64,000 nt of DNA from Flabesymbios commensalis. Lineage: Eukaryota; Annelida; Polychaeta; Terebellida; Flabelligeridae. The stretch is from contig OZ024905.1 in assembly GCA_964017125.1 (NCBI GenBank), positions 32,275,534 through 32,339,533 on the forward strand, given 5' to 3'. The position numbers and the translations under genes were made by a program. A model generated the notes under the pieces. The model did not search any database and had not been told where the DNA came from. It was given only the letters and a program-made list of their open reading frames with translations. Positions 34,501 through 44,518 of the stretch are shown in pieces. The first letter of the stretch is position 1; each line of letters begins with the position of its first letter.

Positions 34501-35348
34501 GGGGAGACCGGGGCACCATGGACACCTATTTTTCATTTCGGATTTGCTTCAAATATTTTTGTAGCACATTAACGTATTATCGACCAATAGCTAACACTGG
34601 ACTAAACTAATGTCTGACTGGAATATAATACATGCATTCATGTTGGATGTTACTTAAAAATCAATTTTAAAAAAATCTAACAAATGTCCATGGTGCCCCG
34701 AGCTCGGGGCACCATGGACATGGGGGTGGGGTACAATGGACATGTCTACAGGCATGTTGTAAGTACTTCCTGTGTCAATCAACCCATTTTTAATAGTGAA
34801 ATAAAAAATAAAAAAGTAATTTTTAAATGCAGAATTCTTCATTTTGGGGGTAGAGAGTTAAAAAAATACATACTTTTTCTGAAGACGGGGCACCATGGAC
34901 ATTAATGCCAATAATGGGGCACCATGGACACGTCCATGGTGCCCCAAAACATGTCCATTGTACCCCGTCCATGGTGCCCCCAGCATGACGATTGTTATAA
35001 GTGTAGCTTTAACTAGCTTAAGATAGAATCTTCCATTATCGCCCATGGTTCTTGAAAAAACACAATATTCACTAGCTACTATGTGATTCTTCTTTTAACT
35101 TAGTGCCAAGGAGTCTTTGATGTATTACCAAAATCCGTGTAGCACAAAAATTTACTTTAACCCTTCAAAAACACATATTTCGCCATAGCTTACACAAGCC
35201 TTGATGAATCACCACCAATTTGTCTGCTGAAATAGAACAGCTTCAAAGCATTCCTTAGAGAGTTCTTTTGTTACAAATTGGACAACGCACTTCGCCAAAA
35301 AGACAGATGTTCATGGTGCCCCGATGTCCATAGTGCCCCGGTCTCCCC
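34501..35348. mobile_element. MITE built from GGGGCACCATGGACA iterons, TA target duplication
   Basis: Ends GGGGAGACCGGGGCACCATG and its inverted copy (one difference in 24), with TA on both sides (34499-34500, 35349-35350). The word GGGGCACCATGGACA or close variants occurs about ten times inside, in both orientations. A perfect 38-bp palindrome lies at 34684-34721. Only three bases separate it from the previous MITE's TTA duplication. No transposase. Confidence 0.88.
34684..34721. repeat. Perfect 38-bp palindrome
   Basis: Two inverted GGGGCACCATGGACAT words joined head to head through GAGCTC. Every base pairs. Confidence 0.95.
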
Positions 35349-35358
35349 TAGGGTAGGG

Positions 35359-35602
35359 TGGGGCAAAACGCCTACCGTAATCATTTTAAGCTGTAGTTAT
35401 GTACTACTAACCTCTAGGAAAACATGTAGTCCACCAGACGGTAGATACTAAACAGCACTATCCAATACCCTGGTGTTACATTCCCTATTTATTTCTTTTT
35501 GTTCTCGATATGCACAAATACAAAACGACACAGTCAAGTGGGCGTTTTGCCTCACACCATGGGGCAAAACGCCCTTTGGCTAGGCTTGGGCGTTTTGCCC
35601 CA
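35359..35602. mobile_element. Small MITE with TGGGGCAAAACGCC ends
   Basis: TGGGGCAAAACGCC at the left and GGCGTTTTGCCCCA at the right are perfect inverted copies. A second inner pair of the same words lies at about 35549-35574. No clear target duplication. Confidence 0.7.
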
Positions 35603-35734
35603 TCTGCAACATAACACAATAATACACTGTCCATGACCTTACGTTGACCATAATATCAATGTTATCAGTGTGGTTAAAGCAAATTCAATATAAAGACAGG
35701 TTCAAGTGAACGTCTGACGGGTGAGATGGACCTG

Positions 35735-36795
35735 CAGTTAAAGCCTAGCCCGAGTGTGAGATGGGCAGTAGCCTGAGTGTGAGACAGGCCAGTGGCCTCA
35801 GTGTAAGATGGGCAAGCAGTAACCTGAGTGTGAAACAGGCCAGTAGCCTCAGTGTGCGATGGGCAAGCAGTAGCCTGAGTGTGAGACAGGCCAGTAGCCT
35901 AAGTGTAAGATGGGCCAGTAGCCTGAGTGTGAGACAGGACAGTGGCCTTAGTGTGAGATGGGCCAGCAGCCTCAGTGTGAGACATGGCAGTACCCTGTGT
36001 GTGGGATGGGCCAGTAGCCTGAGTATGAGATGGGTCAGTGGCCTGAGTGTGTGGCATACCAGTAGCCTGAGTGTGTGATGGGTCAGTAGTCTGAGTATGA
36101 GATGGGTCAGTAGCCTGAGTGTGAGATGGGCCAGTAGCCTGAGTGTTCGACATGCCAGTGGCCCAAGTGTGAGACAGACCAGTAGCCTGAGTGTGTGATG
36201 GGCCAGTAGTCTGAGTGTGAGACAGGCCAGTGACCTGAGTGTGAGATGGGCCAGTAGCCTGAGTGTGTGATGGGTCAGTAGCCTGAGTGTGAGATGGGCC
36301 AGTGGCCTGAGCGTGAGATGGACATATGGCCTGAGTGTGAGACAGGCTAGTAGCCTGAGTGTGAGACAGGCCAGTAGCCTGCGTTTGAGATGGGCCAGTG
36401 GCCTGAGTGTGAGATGGGCCAGTTGCCTAAGTGTGAGACAGGCCAGTAGCCTGAGTGTGAGATGGACCAGCAGCCTGAGTGTGAGACAGGCTAGTAGCCT
36501 GAGTGTGAGACAGGCCAGTAGCCTGAGTGGGAGATAGACCGGTGGCCTGAGTGTGAGACAGGCTAGTAGCCTAAGCATGAGACAGGCTAGTAGCCTGAGT
36601 GGGAGATGGACCAGTGGCCTGAGTGTGAGACAGGCTAGTAGCATGAGTGGGAGATGGACCGGTGGCCTGAGCGTGAGACAGGATAGTAGCCTGAGTGTGA
36701 GACAGGCAGTGGCCTGAGCGTGAGACAGGCCAGTAGCATGAGCGTGAGACAGGCCAGTAGCCTGAGTGCGAGATGGGCCAATAGTAGCCTGATCT
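35735..36795. repeat. Minisatellite, 24-bp unit (some 27-bp), about 43 units
   Basis: The unit is AGTGTGAGACAGGCCAGTAG plus CCTG, with variants in which CAGGCC is TGGGCC and a 27-bp form with GGCAAGCAG. Because nearly all units are multiples of three, several frames stay open: LSVRQASS repeats on plus, and LACLTLRL (a 368-codon frame, 35745-36851) or SHTQATGP on minus. No splice sites or flanking coding context support translation. Confidence 0.95.
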
Positions 36796-37196
36796 TCAGT
36801 GTAGGGTGTAGTGGGTAAATGTAAAATTCGCTTGATTATATATAATATCATTTTTGAACAAGCTGAAAAGTGTCGGTTATATTATAAATACTCAAATGCA
36901 GAAAAACAAATACCGTATCATATTTTGAAAAAAAAAAATTATACTGAACTGTTTCCCATACTACTCAGGGCCTTAGCCAGAGACCCGTCCTCCCGTCTTT
37001 TGGACGGGCATTTTCTCAATTGGACGGGCAAAAAAATGCAAGAAAATTGCCCAGGACGGCCTCCAAAATATTTTTAGTCAAATTATCAAGTAAATCTAGG
37101 CTAATCATGAGCCAGAACCGATGCCCTCAAACAGCACCGTGCATGAAGCCGTTGCCCGTATTATATCAGCTGAGCCACTATTTCAATATTGAAATA
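36796..37196. other. No gene recognised
   Basis: Unique sequence. Short open frames (36811-37259) are unsupported. Confidence 0.4.
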
Positions 37197-37719
37197 CAGG
37201 GGCGGATCCAGGATTTAAAAAAGGAGGGGGCGCAGGTGGCTCGGAGGCGAGTTTTTTAGGCATATTTGGTCCAATTTAGGTAGTCCGAGCTTGACGTGAA
37301 CAGCATGGTTCAACGTCAGAGATTGACAGCATAGCAAAAGCTCTGGTTTTCTATGCTGGTGGTCGTTGTACGCTGAGACCAAAATAATCATGAAAAATGT
37401 GAGGGTAACTATTTAGATGATAAATTCACCTATAAAGACAGGCTTTAAGTCCCCACTTTAAGGCATTATTCTAATGAGATGTACATCTGTCATTACAGAA
37501 TGATATAAAAATAATTGATCAAACAATGACGCAGTAATTCATTGCGCAATCGATCGGATGCGCACCGTATTTTTGGGGCACAACTTTACGAATGGCAATG
37601 ATTACAGACTTTGTATCGCACACATAGTCTGTTATTACGGACTAAATTTAGGGGACTTTTTAGAGAATTTGGCGCAAAAACGGGTGGTCGTGCGCCCCCC
37701 CTCTCTGGATCCGCGCCTA
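37197..37719. mobile_element. MITE, CAGGGGCGGATC family, split by a hAT-like insertion
   Basis: Left end CAGGGGCGGATCCAGGATTT, right end CTCTGGATCCGCGCCTA, flanked by AAATA on both sides (37192-37196, 37720-37724), a 5-bp target duplication. Without the insertion at 37281-37644 and one copy of its target it would be about 151 bp, matching the 152-bp relative at 15606. Confidence 0.88.
37281..37644. mobile_element. hAT-like 364-bp element with 8-bp target duplication
   Basis: Ends TAGTCCG and CGGACTA. AATTTAGG occurs on both sides (37273-37280, 37645-37652), and the host MITE's CCAATTTAGGGGACTTTTT, known from its relatives, is restored when the insertion and one copy are removed. An 8-bp duplication and TAG ends fit the hAT superfamily. 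Non-coding. Confidence 0.88.
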
Positions 37720-37724
37720 AAATA

Positions 37725-38816
37725 GACATGTAAGCCGCATTTAGCAGGTCTAGTGTCGGTTAGGGCCTAAACCTGTACTTCCGACAATATGTGCCAATAA
37801 GGCCCACACGTCAAATTGTGAGCTGTGCATCGCTGCATCAGTTTCAACCCAGTATTCAGCGTGGTTCAAAAAAAGGATGAGTGGGAACGATAGCCACCCC
37901 ATGATCCAAAACATCATTCTGACCTCAGAGATTATATCTATGATACCACACACTCATATCGCCGTATGCACGCATGACGATTGACCAGATTTATCAGACG
38001 TTAGTGAGCGTTACCACGTGATTTTATAACCATTTCTATAACCACGGAACTATTTTGGTGTTCACTTCCACTCATTATTTATCCTTTTTTATTATTTACT
38101 TTGATTGTAGAGTTTGCTACAGGTAAGGGCTATTTATTCATGGATAAATTGCACCAGAACAATTCGCATGTCAATCAGTAATTTAAATTTGCCGCTGTTT
38201 TGAAGCTGATTGTAAATCCTGTCATAAAAAACATAAACATGGACCTTCTCACAGCAGCGCGTAGGCGGAAAAAGTAATCCATTGAATGTTTTCTATTTCT
38301 CTGTAAATAGAAACTCATATGTGGCTGAGTAGTGGTGTTTTGCCATATATATTCAGGACACTCAAGCGTGTTTATAAGCCTACAGTTGTTATATCAACAA
38401 AACTGCTCAAAATGAGCAGTTTCTGTGGAAACATGGCGTGCGGTTACAGAGAGAGAGCGGGGTTGACCTGAGCGACATCTATGTGTGGAGAATGCCAAAA
38501 CATGCCAATAACATTTCAATGAAGTATAGCAGAAAACAAGCTGCAGTGCCTAGTTGAAATGTTGCTGATTCTAAACACTAAATATTGGACTGATAAATCG
38601 TTGCAGAATATCAGATTTAGTACCATTGCGAATATCTCACGATTTTAGGGCAGAGAGTTTTAGTCACAATAGACGCTGCAGGCCATCGTTACAGGTTCAC
38701 CATGCGCGCGCACTCTCAGTGGACAGGTGGCGCTGATCCAATGTTGGCCGTCGTTTACATTCACGCTGGAAGAACACACATTATCAGATTATGACGTCCG
38801 TATTATAACAACATGA
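37725..38816. other. Unassigned; possible small hydrophobic open frame on the minus strand
   Basis: Apparently free of repeats. At 37750-37953 the minus strand encodes 67 residues starting MCGIIDIISEV and including the hydrophobic segment MMFWIMGWLSFPLILFL, followed by acidic and histidine-containing sequence. I do not recognise it. A possible donor (ACAG|GTTTAG) lies near the end of the frame. It could be a small exon or chance; I do not call it a gene. Confidence 0.2.
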
Positions 38817-38819
38817 TAT

Positions 38820-39140
38820 AGATTCACATTAACCAGGGTGAATGCATTTCGCTGTCGATTCCCAAACAATTTTCATGAAATTTTACACATAGGCCTACCA
38901 TAGTCTTGTCTCACGATGTTTTTGCATGTCTTTCAGAAGTTTAATAGCCCATTTGACATGCCGTAATGAAATTCTCAGACGAAGCTAATGGGTTTAGTGA
39001 GGGCGATATTTAGGCCTACTACATGGCAAAGAGGAATAGCTTTCAAATTTATATACAATATTTTTCAATGAAAGTTTTCAGGGTGTCGCAGCATCAGTAG
39101 AAAATAGTGCTTGTAAAATTTCATCACGATTGGATGAGAA
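38820..39140. repeat. Probable old MITE related to 8627-9048 and 17222-17350
   Basis: The left part has AATTTTCATGAAATTTTACA and the right part TGTAAAATTTCATCACGATT, inverted relative to each other, with GAAAGTTTTCAGGGTGTCGC near the right side. The arms are diverged, and no target duplication is evident. Confidence 0.45.
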
Positions 39141-39144
39141 GCAC

Positions 39145-39262
39145 CCAACAAACACAAGACGTTGAATAAAATTAGGTTTAGCGTTGGTCCAACGTCGTAG
39201 ACAGTGGGCCAACGTTAAATCAGCATTAGATCAGCGTAGGCCTACGTCTTGTGTTTGTTTGG
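39145..39262. mobile_element. 118-bp palindromic repeat, CCAACAAACACAAGAC ends
   Basis: CCAACAAACACAAGACGTTG at the left and ACGTCTTGTGTTTGTTTGG at the right are inverted, and the inside contains GTTGGTCCAACGTCGTAGAC and GGGCCAACGTT words, also inverted. Related words occur at 3220-3500, 4140-4195, 26260 and 33960-34010. Confidence 0.7.
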
Positions 39263-39874
39263 TAATTGTAACCAAACGTTTTAGAAAGATTTGCATGCTT
39301 ATTCTGGCAAGACTGTTGTTTACTATGTAGGCCTAATGTCAACTAGCTGTCCGGCATTCATTTTCACCCTCTACCTAACGCAGTGTTCCTAAAACAGCAT
39401 GCTAAACATACATTGTAAGTCTAAGAAGAAGCATTAATGTTGCACATATGTTAGCTGGACACTGAAAATGTCGCCTAAATATCTAGAACAAATTGCGATT
39501 CACACACTCAAGAAAAGGGAAGGTGGGTTTACACATAAGCCCCCCATACCCTCCGCTGTTTCCGCTACCGCTACGGGGCAGCGGAAGAGTCGCGACTCAT
39601 TCAGTCAAGTCTGTAAAAGTTTGGACACCCTGTTTGGATATCCTGGCTAAGGCCTTGATACTACTAGTACTATTGGTAAACAGCAAAAAACATAACGAAA
39701 CACACATTTATAGATGCCTGTAGGATTTACATTTTATTTATTGATTTGTTCAAATAATCATGATAATCATAATAAAATATACACTTAAGTTCTGTAATTG
39801 TTTGGCATGGTCACCAGAAACAAATGATCAGATTCAGATTAAAACAAACTATTTCAAAACATGTGAAATCTCCC

Positions 39875-40064
39875 AAAGCCCACACCTGCTTTAAAAGGAT
39901 ACAATAGTGAGGTTTGTTTCATATTATTGTATTTTCTGAAGCCCTCATCTGCTTTAAAAGGATACAATAGTGAGGTCTCTTCCACATTATTGTATTTTCT
40001 AAAGCCCTCACCTGCTTTAAAAGGATACAATAGTGAGGTCTCTTTCATATTATTGTATTTTCTT
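39875..40064. repeat. 63-bp tandem repeat, three units
   Basis: AAGCCCTCACCTGCTTTAAA, AGGATACAATAGTGAGGTCT and CATATTATTGTATTTTCT repeat at 63-bp spacing with few changes. The open frames here (39854-40102 minus, 39927-40124 plus) arise from the multiple-of-three period. Confidence 0.9.
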
Positions 40065-40200
40065 CTAAATTTAATGTACCGGGTATTAAGTAATACCTTC
40101 ATTCAGTATCAGAATTCAAAATAATTAGATTAAAAAAAGTGAGCATAAATATATATTTGATCTGTCAACTTCAGCGTTTACATAATCATAATATTATATA

Positions 40201-40397
40201 CTGTAGATATGGTAATATTCGCAAGGTTTTAATTTTCGCGAGGACAAATTCGCGAATTAAATCATCTCGCGAAAATTATTATTATTATGGCGATACTATC
40301 ATCGAAATTGATAAGTCGTGAATTCTAGTTTTCCCGAAAAGTTACAAAATCACAAATTCGCGAAAATCTAAACACGCGAAATTTATCAGATCTACAG
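40201..40397. mobile_element. 197-bp MITE, CTGTAGATMTG ends, TA duplication, in the likely 3' UTR of the receptor gene
   Basis: CTGTAGATATGGTAATATTCGC and, in reverse complement, CTGTAGATCTGATAAATTTCGC, with TA on both sides. TTCGCGA words are repeated in both arms. It lies 38 bp beyond the stop codon of the nuclear receptor terminal exon, so transcripts probably include it. Confidence 0.8.
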
Positions 40398-40435
40398 TAT
40401 TAGTCATGTTCATGCATAGTTGTAGTATTTAAGTA

Positions 40436-40686
40436 CTACATGTTGTGCACCTCCATAAATAGCTCCGGTATATTGACCAGGTTTCTTTGTGTATTAAATA
40501 GCCTGAGTTGCCCGAAAAACTTATCTCCTACTTGTGTGAGTGATCGCATTTCAGTGAGGCCGCTGACCAGTCTCGCCATCACCATCTGGTCGTCTGGGTG
40601 ATTTTTATGCAGCAGCCACTTTAGTATATCCAGCAATTTATCATGGATCTCTTCGACTCTTTTAGTGTCGCGTAGCTCACATTTGT
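40436..40686 (-). CDS. Nuclear receptor LBD, terminal coding exon (helices 9-12, AF-2, stop)
   Basis: The acceptor is ..GATTTGTAG| at 40687-40688. The first two bases complete the Asp codon begun by the previous exon, giving LFTS-D-KCELRDTKR. Then come VEEIHDKLLDILKWLL (helices 9-10), HPDDQMVMARLVSGLTEMRSL (helix 10/11, as in the P......L...L.ELR.L block of FXR, EcR and VDR), and IPELFMEVHNM followed by TAG. LFMEV supplies the AF-2 hydrophobic residues and the charge-clamp Glu. The match of phase and sequence to the exon at 54655-55068, almost 14 kb away, makes the link strong. Downstream on the minus strand, ATTAAA near 40070 and AATAAA near 39735 are candidate polyadenylation signals. The intron upstream contains an Academ-like transposon starting 173 bp from this exon. 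Confidence 0.88.
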
Positions 40687-40858
40687 CTACAAATCCCACA
40701 GATATAGCAGTTACAAAAAAGTTTTAAAATGTGCCTACATAACAGAATGTTTTTCAATGAAAATGTATGATTATTTTATAACGTTAATATAAGAGATGTT
40801 TTCGCCTAAACTGTGATCAATCTATATACTAATTATTTTTTGGTTGAGAATGTTAGAC

Positions 40859-43800
40859 CGGGAGCCCAAAAGTTTTATTCAAGGGAAAAGGGCCAAAGTG
40901 CTCGACCCTATTAATTGATACAAAAACGACCCAGCATCCCTAAAATGGATTGCTGCCGGGTTTCATGTTTGACCTTCACCTTCAAATCAGCACTATTGTT
41001 AAGTATTTTTGCATTTATTTAAGGATATTACGCCAAGGCAAAAATTAGCCTATAGTCTAGAATGACCAATGACAGCAATTTTAGAAGTGCCCTTCCCTCT
41101 GACAGCAACCTTGGAAGATTATACGAAAATGGCGGGAAAATATTTTTATTCAAGGGAAGAGCGCCAAAGTTAAAAATTACAGGAAATTATTCTTAAGGAG
41201 TGAGGGAGCAGCAGCCATTTCAAGAGTGACCTTCCTACTGACAGCAACCTGTGAAGATGATCTGAAAATGGCGTGACTTTTTTTGTTCATGGACACTGCG
41301 GAGAAAAATGTTTCATTTTAAAGAGAAAAGCCCCGAAGCATAAAAATTACATCATTTTTATTTTTTGGAGCGACAGTAAACTAAAAATAAAACAAATTGT
41401 AGCCTAACATTACTTTGAAAACTATAACATTGGCCTAATATCTGGGGATACTAAAACTTGCACACATGTTTATCTCATATGGGTGGTTGTCATGAAAGCG
41501 ACTCCTGAGAGTCTTTTGACAATCTCCCACTTTTCGAAGTGAATAAACGACTACTACTAGTTTATCGAGAACTTCAACGAGCTGTATACGCACCAACAAT
41601 GTGAATGGCTACATCAGTATTCTCCCGAGAGTAATTGATATTTTTTTGCAATAAACCGGCCTAACTATGCGCAATAAGGCTCACTTTTTCTTCACAAACT
41701 AAGTCACTAAGTCTTACATGCTGCTTGTAAGATTTTAGTAGCTGGTGCCATGTCCATTAGACGAACAAGCAAGCCTCATGCCAGATGTGCAGTTGAATTG
41801 ACCCTGGAACAGACTGCGAATAAAGATGCCACATCTCCAGTGAAGGGCATCACAGCATTCCGGAACTCAGAACGTTCGTTTAGAAGATGGTCTGTAACTG
41901 TCACCCAACGCGGAGTGGCTCTTTCGGAAGTTCGTGAGCTGGCTGGTGTTCAGTCAGGCGAGAGCAGCCTGCTAATCAGTTAAATAAATTTATGGGGTAT
42001 CTTACGCGATAATGCAGACATGGATGCCCTCACACACTCCCTTTAAAGTTTGTGTGATCCATTTTCTAATGATGATCAGAACTATTTATTCTGTCATCGG
42101 GAAAAGTTGCGAACGAAAAAAAAACCCCAAAAAATATCTTCTTTCAAGGTTTAGAACGAGGTAAAATAGACAAAATTAATTTTGCGGCTGAGTGTGCAAC
42201 TGATCAAGTCACGTTTTTTCAAAACTGTTTGAAGGAAAAAGTGTATGAACTTTGCTGCTGAGAACGTGAGGAAATCAAAAATAAAAATAAGGAAAATTAA
42301 TGCTGCTGAAGGTGTTGGAGATGTCTTTGGCCGAATTATTACGGTGGCAGCAAATTCAAAAGCGTAGTTTGATCTCCGTCATCTTTTGAGGTATCCTATC
42401 ACTACAGTACATCTTTTCCCCGCCCACAGTGATGGAACACCTCTTAAAACAGAAACAGATACAGCCGTTCTCTCAAAACATAAGAAACGAAACAGAGTGC
42501 TATAAAAACCATTCTTCACAGCATCATTGCAACATTCATTGGTGGTGGTATCATCCTCCTCACGTCACAGTAAATCAACCAATGGCATGTGATCTGTTGA
42601 AAAGAGTGTGCTTAAGTCATGGAGACAGTATTCACCTGTTATTTGATAAGTACTTATCTGCATCAATAAAAGGCTGCGAGAGAAAGCTGCGTCGCTCACA
42701 CACTGCCACTGCATTTGTCATTACTGGGCCTAATCAATTGCAACGTCAAACTTGAACATACCTTCTAAAATATGGAGCATTTTAGGATGAGTTTGCACGT
42801 TTTGTGATGGATGAGTGGAATAAACAATCCTGGTTCAATGCTACAAGCTAGAATGGTGTTTGTCTCTCATGGTGGGAAGTGTTTTGAATACAAAGTCAAT
42901 TCCCATAACAATATCCTGGAGACGACAGAACCAGTTTATCTTCAATGTCAACACGAGGAAGCAGACACACTTATCGCCTTCCATGTAAAAGCTGTAACTG
43001 GGAATGTTCTAGTTCGATCTACGGACACTGGTGTCCTTGTGATTTTACTTCGGCTGGTCGGAAGGTCAGAAAGAGTCATCATGGACTATGTGTCTACTGA
43101 CGCTATATTGACGTATCTCACGTCGCTTGTGTTCTCGATGAGAAGCAGCCTGAATTCACAGATGCACTAATTGGACTACATCCGCTAACAGGGTGTGACT
43201 TCACCTCATGCTTTTTCCAAAGAGGAAAGATGAAGCCTTTTGCTTTACTGGGGATGCAGATAGATGCTGGTCATCTCAACGGCTTAATTAACCCTTTCAA
43301 ACCTGAATTTACCATTGTCATCTTCATCCACAACATGCCGCGAATTGCTATCGCAATTCTCGACTTCAAGTGATGAAGATGATTTGATGTAATTTATACA
43401 TTAAATAATATTGCCATGTATTGGTAAATCAGTTTCATGAAAATTTTTGTTCCAAAACCCTTGGTTGTAGGAAAAATAAGTCTGTTTTCAGATATGTGAA
43501 ATGATGCATTAATGCATCGTGAGGGCTTAAAGGGGTAAGATCACTCACATCTGACGAGGTAGATGTTCCAGCAGTTACATCATTTGTATGTCCATTGTAC
43601 GGCTACAACACTAGATATTACAGAGGCAAAATATGCATCTTTCATGCGTGTTAGTGGTGGAAAGGGGATAAAGCCACTTGCCAATTAAAAGATAATCAAT
43701 TGTGCCTCTGTTCCTCCATGTGCAAAGTCTCTTGAAAAACATATCAAGTGGGCACAGTTTGTTGCGATGCTGTGGAAATAAAGCAGATGGAAATAATCCC

Positions 43801-44518
43801 ACATGTGGTTTGAATTGTTAATGATATGTTGGAGCCGGACCGGTATGCCGAGTAATGATGATGACGAAAGTGATGAGACGACTATAAACATAATGAACCA
43901 AGGTGACGAATACTCATCTGAATGGAGGGAGGAGAGTGATGATAGTGAAAATGACGGATAGGAGATAAAGAACAATATCAGAATTTACCATGCATAATTT
44001 ACAACTTTGTATTACGAGATTCTCTTGTACTTTTTTCAAATATTACCTCATTTCTTCATCTGTTGATTCACACTCGTTATATTAATACAAGGTTCATCAT
44101 TTCCCCCCGCACTGTCCATGAACAAAAAAAGTCGCACCATTCTCCTATCATCTTCACATGTTGCTGTCAGAGGAAAGGTCATTCTTAAAATTGCTGTCGC
44201 TTACTATTCTGAACTCCCTCACTCATTAAGAATAATTTCCTGTAATTTTTAAGTTTGGCGCTCTTCCCTTGAATAAAAATATGTTCACTCCATTTTCATA
44301 TAATCTTCCCAGCCAGGTTGCTGTCAGGGTAGAGGGAAGGACACTTCAAAAATGGCTGTCATTGGTCATAATGGATTCCAGGGGAGCCAATAGATCATTT
44401 AAAACAAATTTTAGCCTTGGTGCAATATCCTTGAATAAATGCTGGGGGTTTTTTTGTATCAATTAATGGGGTCAAGCACGTTGGCCCTTTTCCATTGAAT
44501 AAAACGTATGGGCTCCCG
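40859..44518 (+). mobile_element. Academ-like DNA transposon with ~430-bp inverted terminal repeats
   Basis: Begins CGGGAGCCCAAAAGTTTTAT and ends with an inverted copy (…ATACGGGCTCCCG type, with a few changes). The arms (40859 to about 41300 and about 44104 to 44518) share TTCAAGGGAAAAGGGCCAAA, AATTATTCTTAAGGAGTGAG, CTGACAGCAACCT and TTGTTCATGGACA-type words in inverted order. The short inverted TTCAAGGGAA-type motif occurs twice per arm. The interior holds a broken transposase/nuclease gene (41750-43380). No convincing target duplication. It lies within the last intron of the nuclear receptor gene, opposite in orientation to that gene. Confidence 0.8.
41750..43380 (+). pseudogene. Academ-like transposase/XPG-like nuclease gene, broken
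   Basis: The 41750-41983 frame reads RRTSKPHARCAVELTLEQT then GITAFRNSERSFRRWSVTV, the block that follows the transposase core (VRRT.K.FS...D..LEQT.N, then G...F..S....RW). At about 42410-42450 HSDGTPLKTETDTA matches the H.DG...KTDK box. The 42811-43170 frame gives QCQHEEADTLIAFHVKAV and VRSTDTGVLVILLRLV, and a further frame gives ALIGLHPLTGCDFTSCFFQRGK. These are the XPG-like nuclease boxes HEEADT, S.DTDV and GCD..S; the second Asp of DTDV is Gly here. Several frame changes and stops (for example after SLLIS and after SQMH) make it inactive, and the N-terminal catalytic part is missing. Confidence 0.7.

Noticed and set aside
35735-36795. CRISPR-like array
   Set aside because: No spacers of constant length between identical repeats; this is a eukaryotic minisatellite.
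35745-36851. 368-codon minus-strand frame as a real repetitive protein
   Set aside because: Explained by a 24-bp minisatellite; several frames are equally open and nothing coding flanks it.
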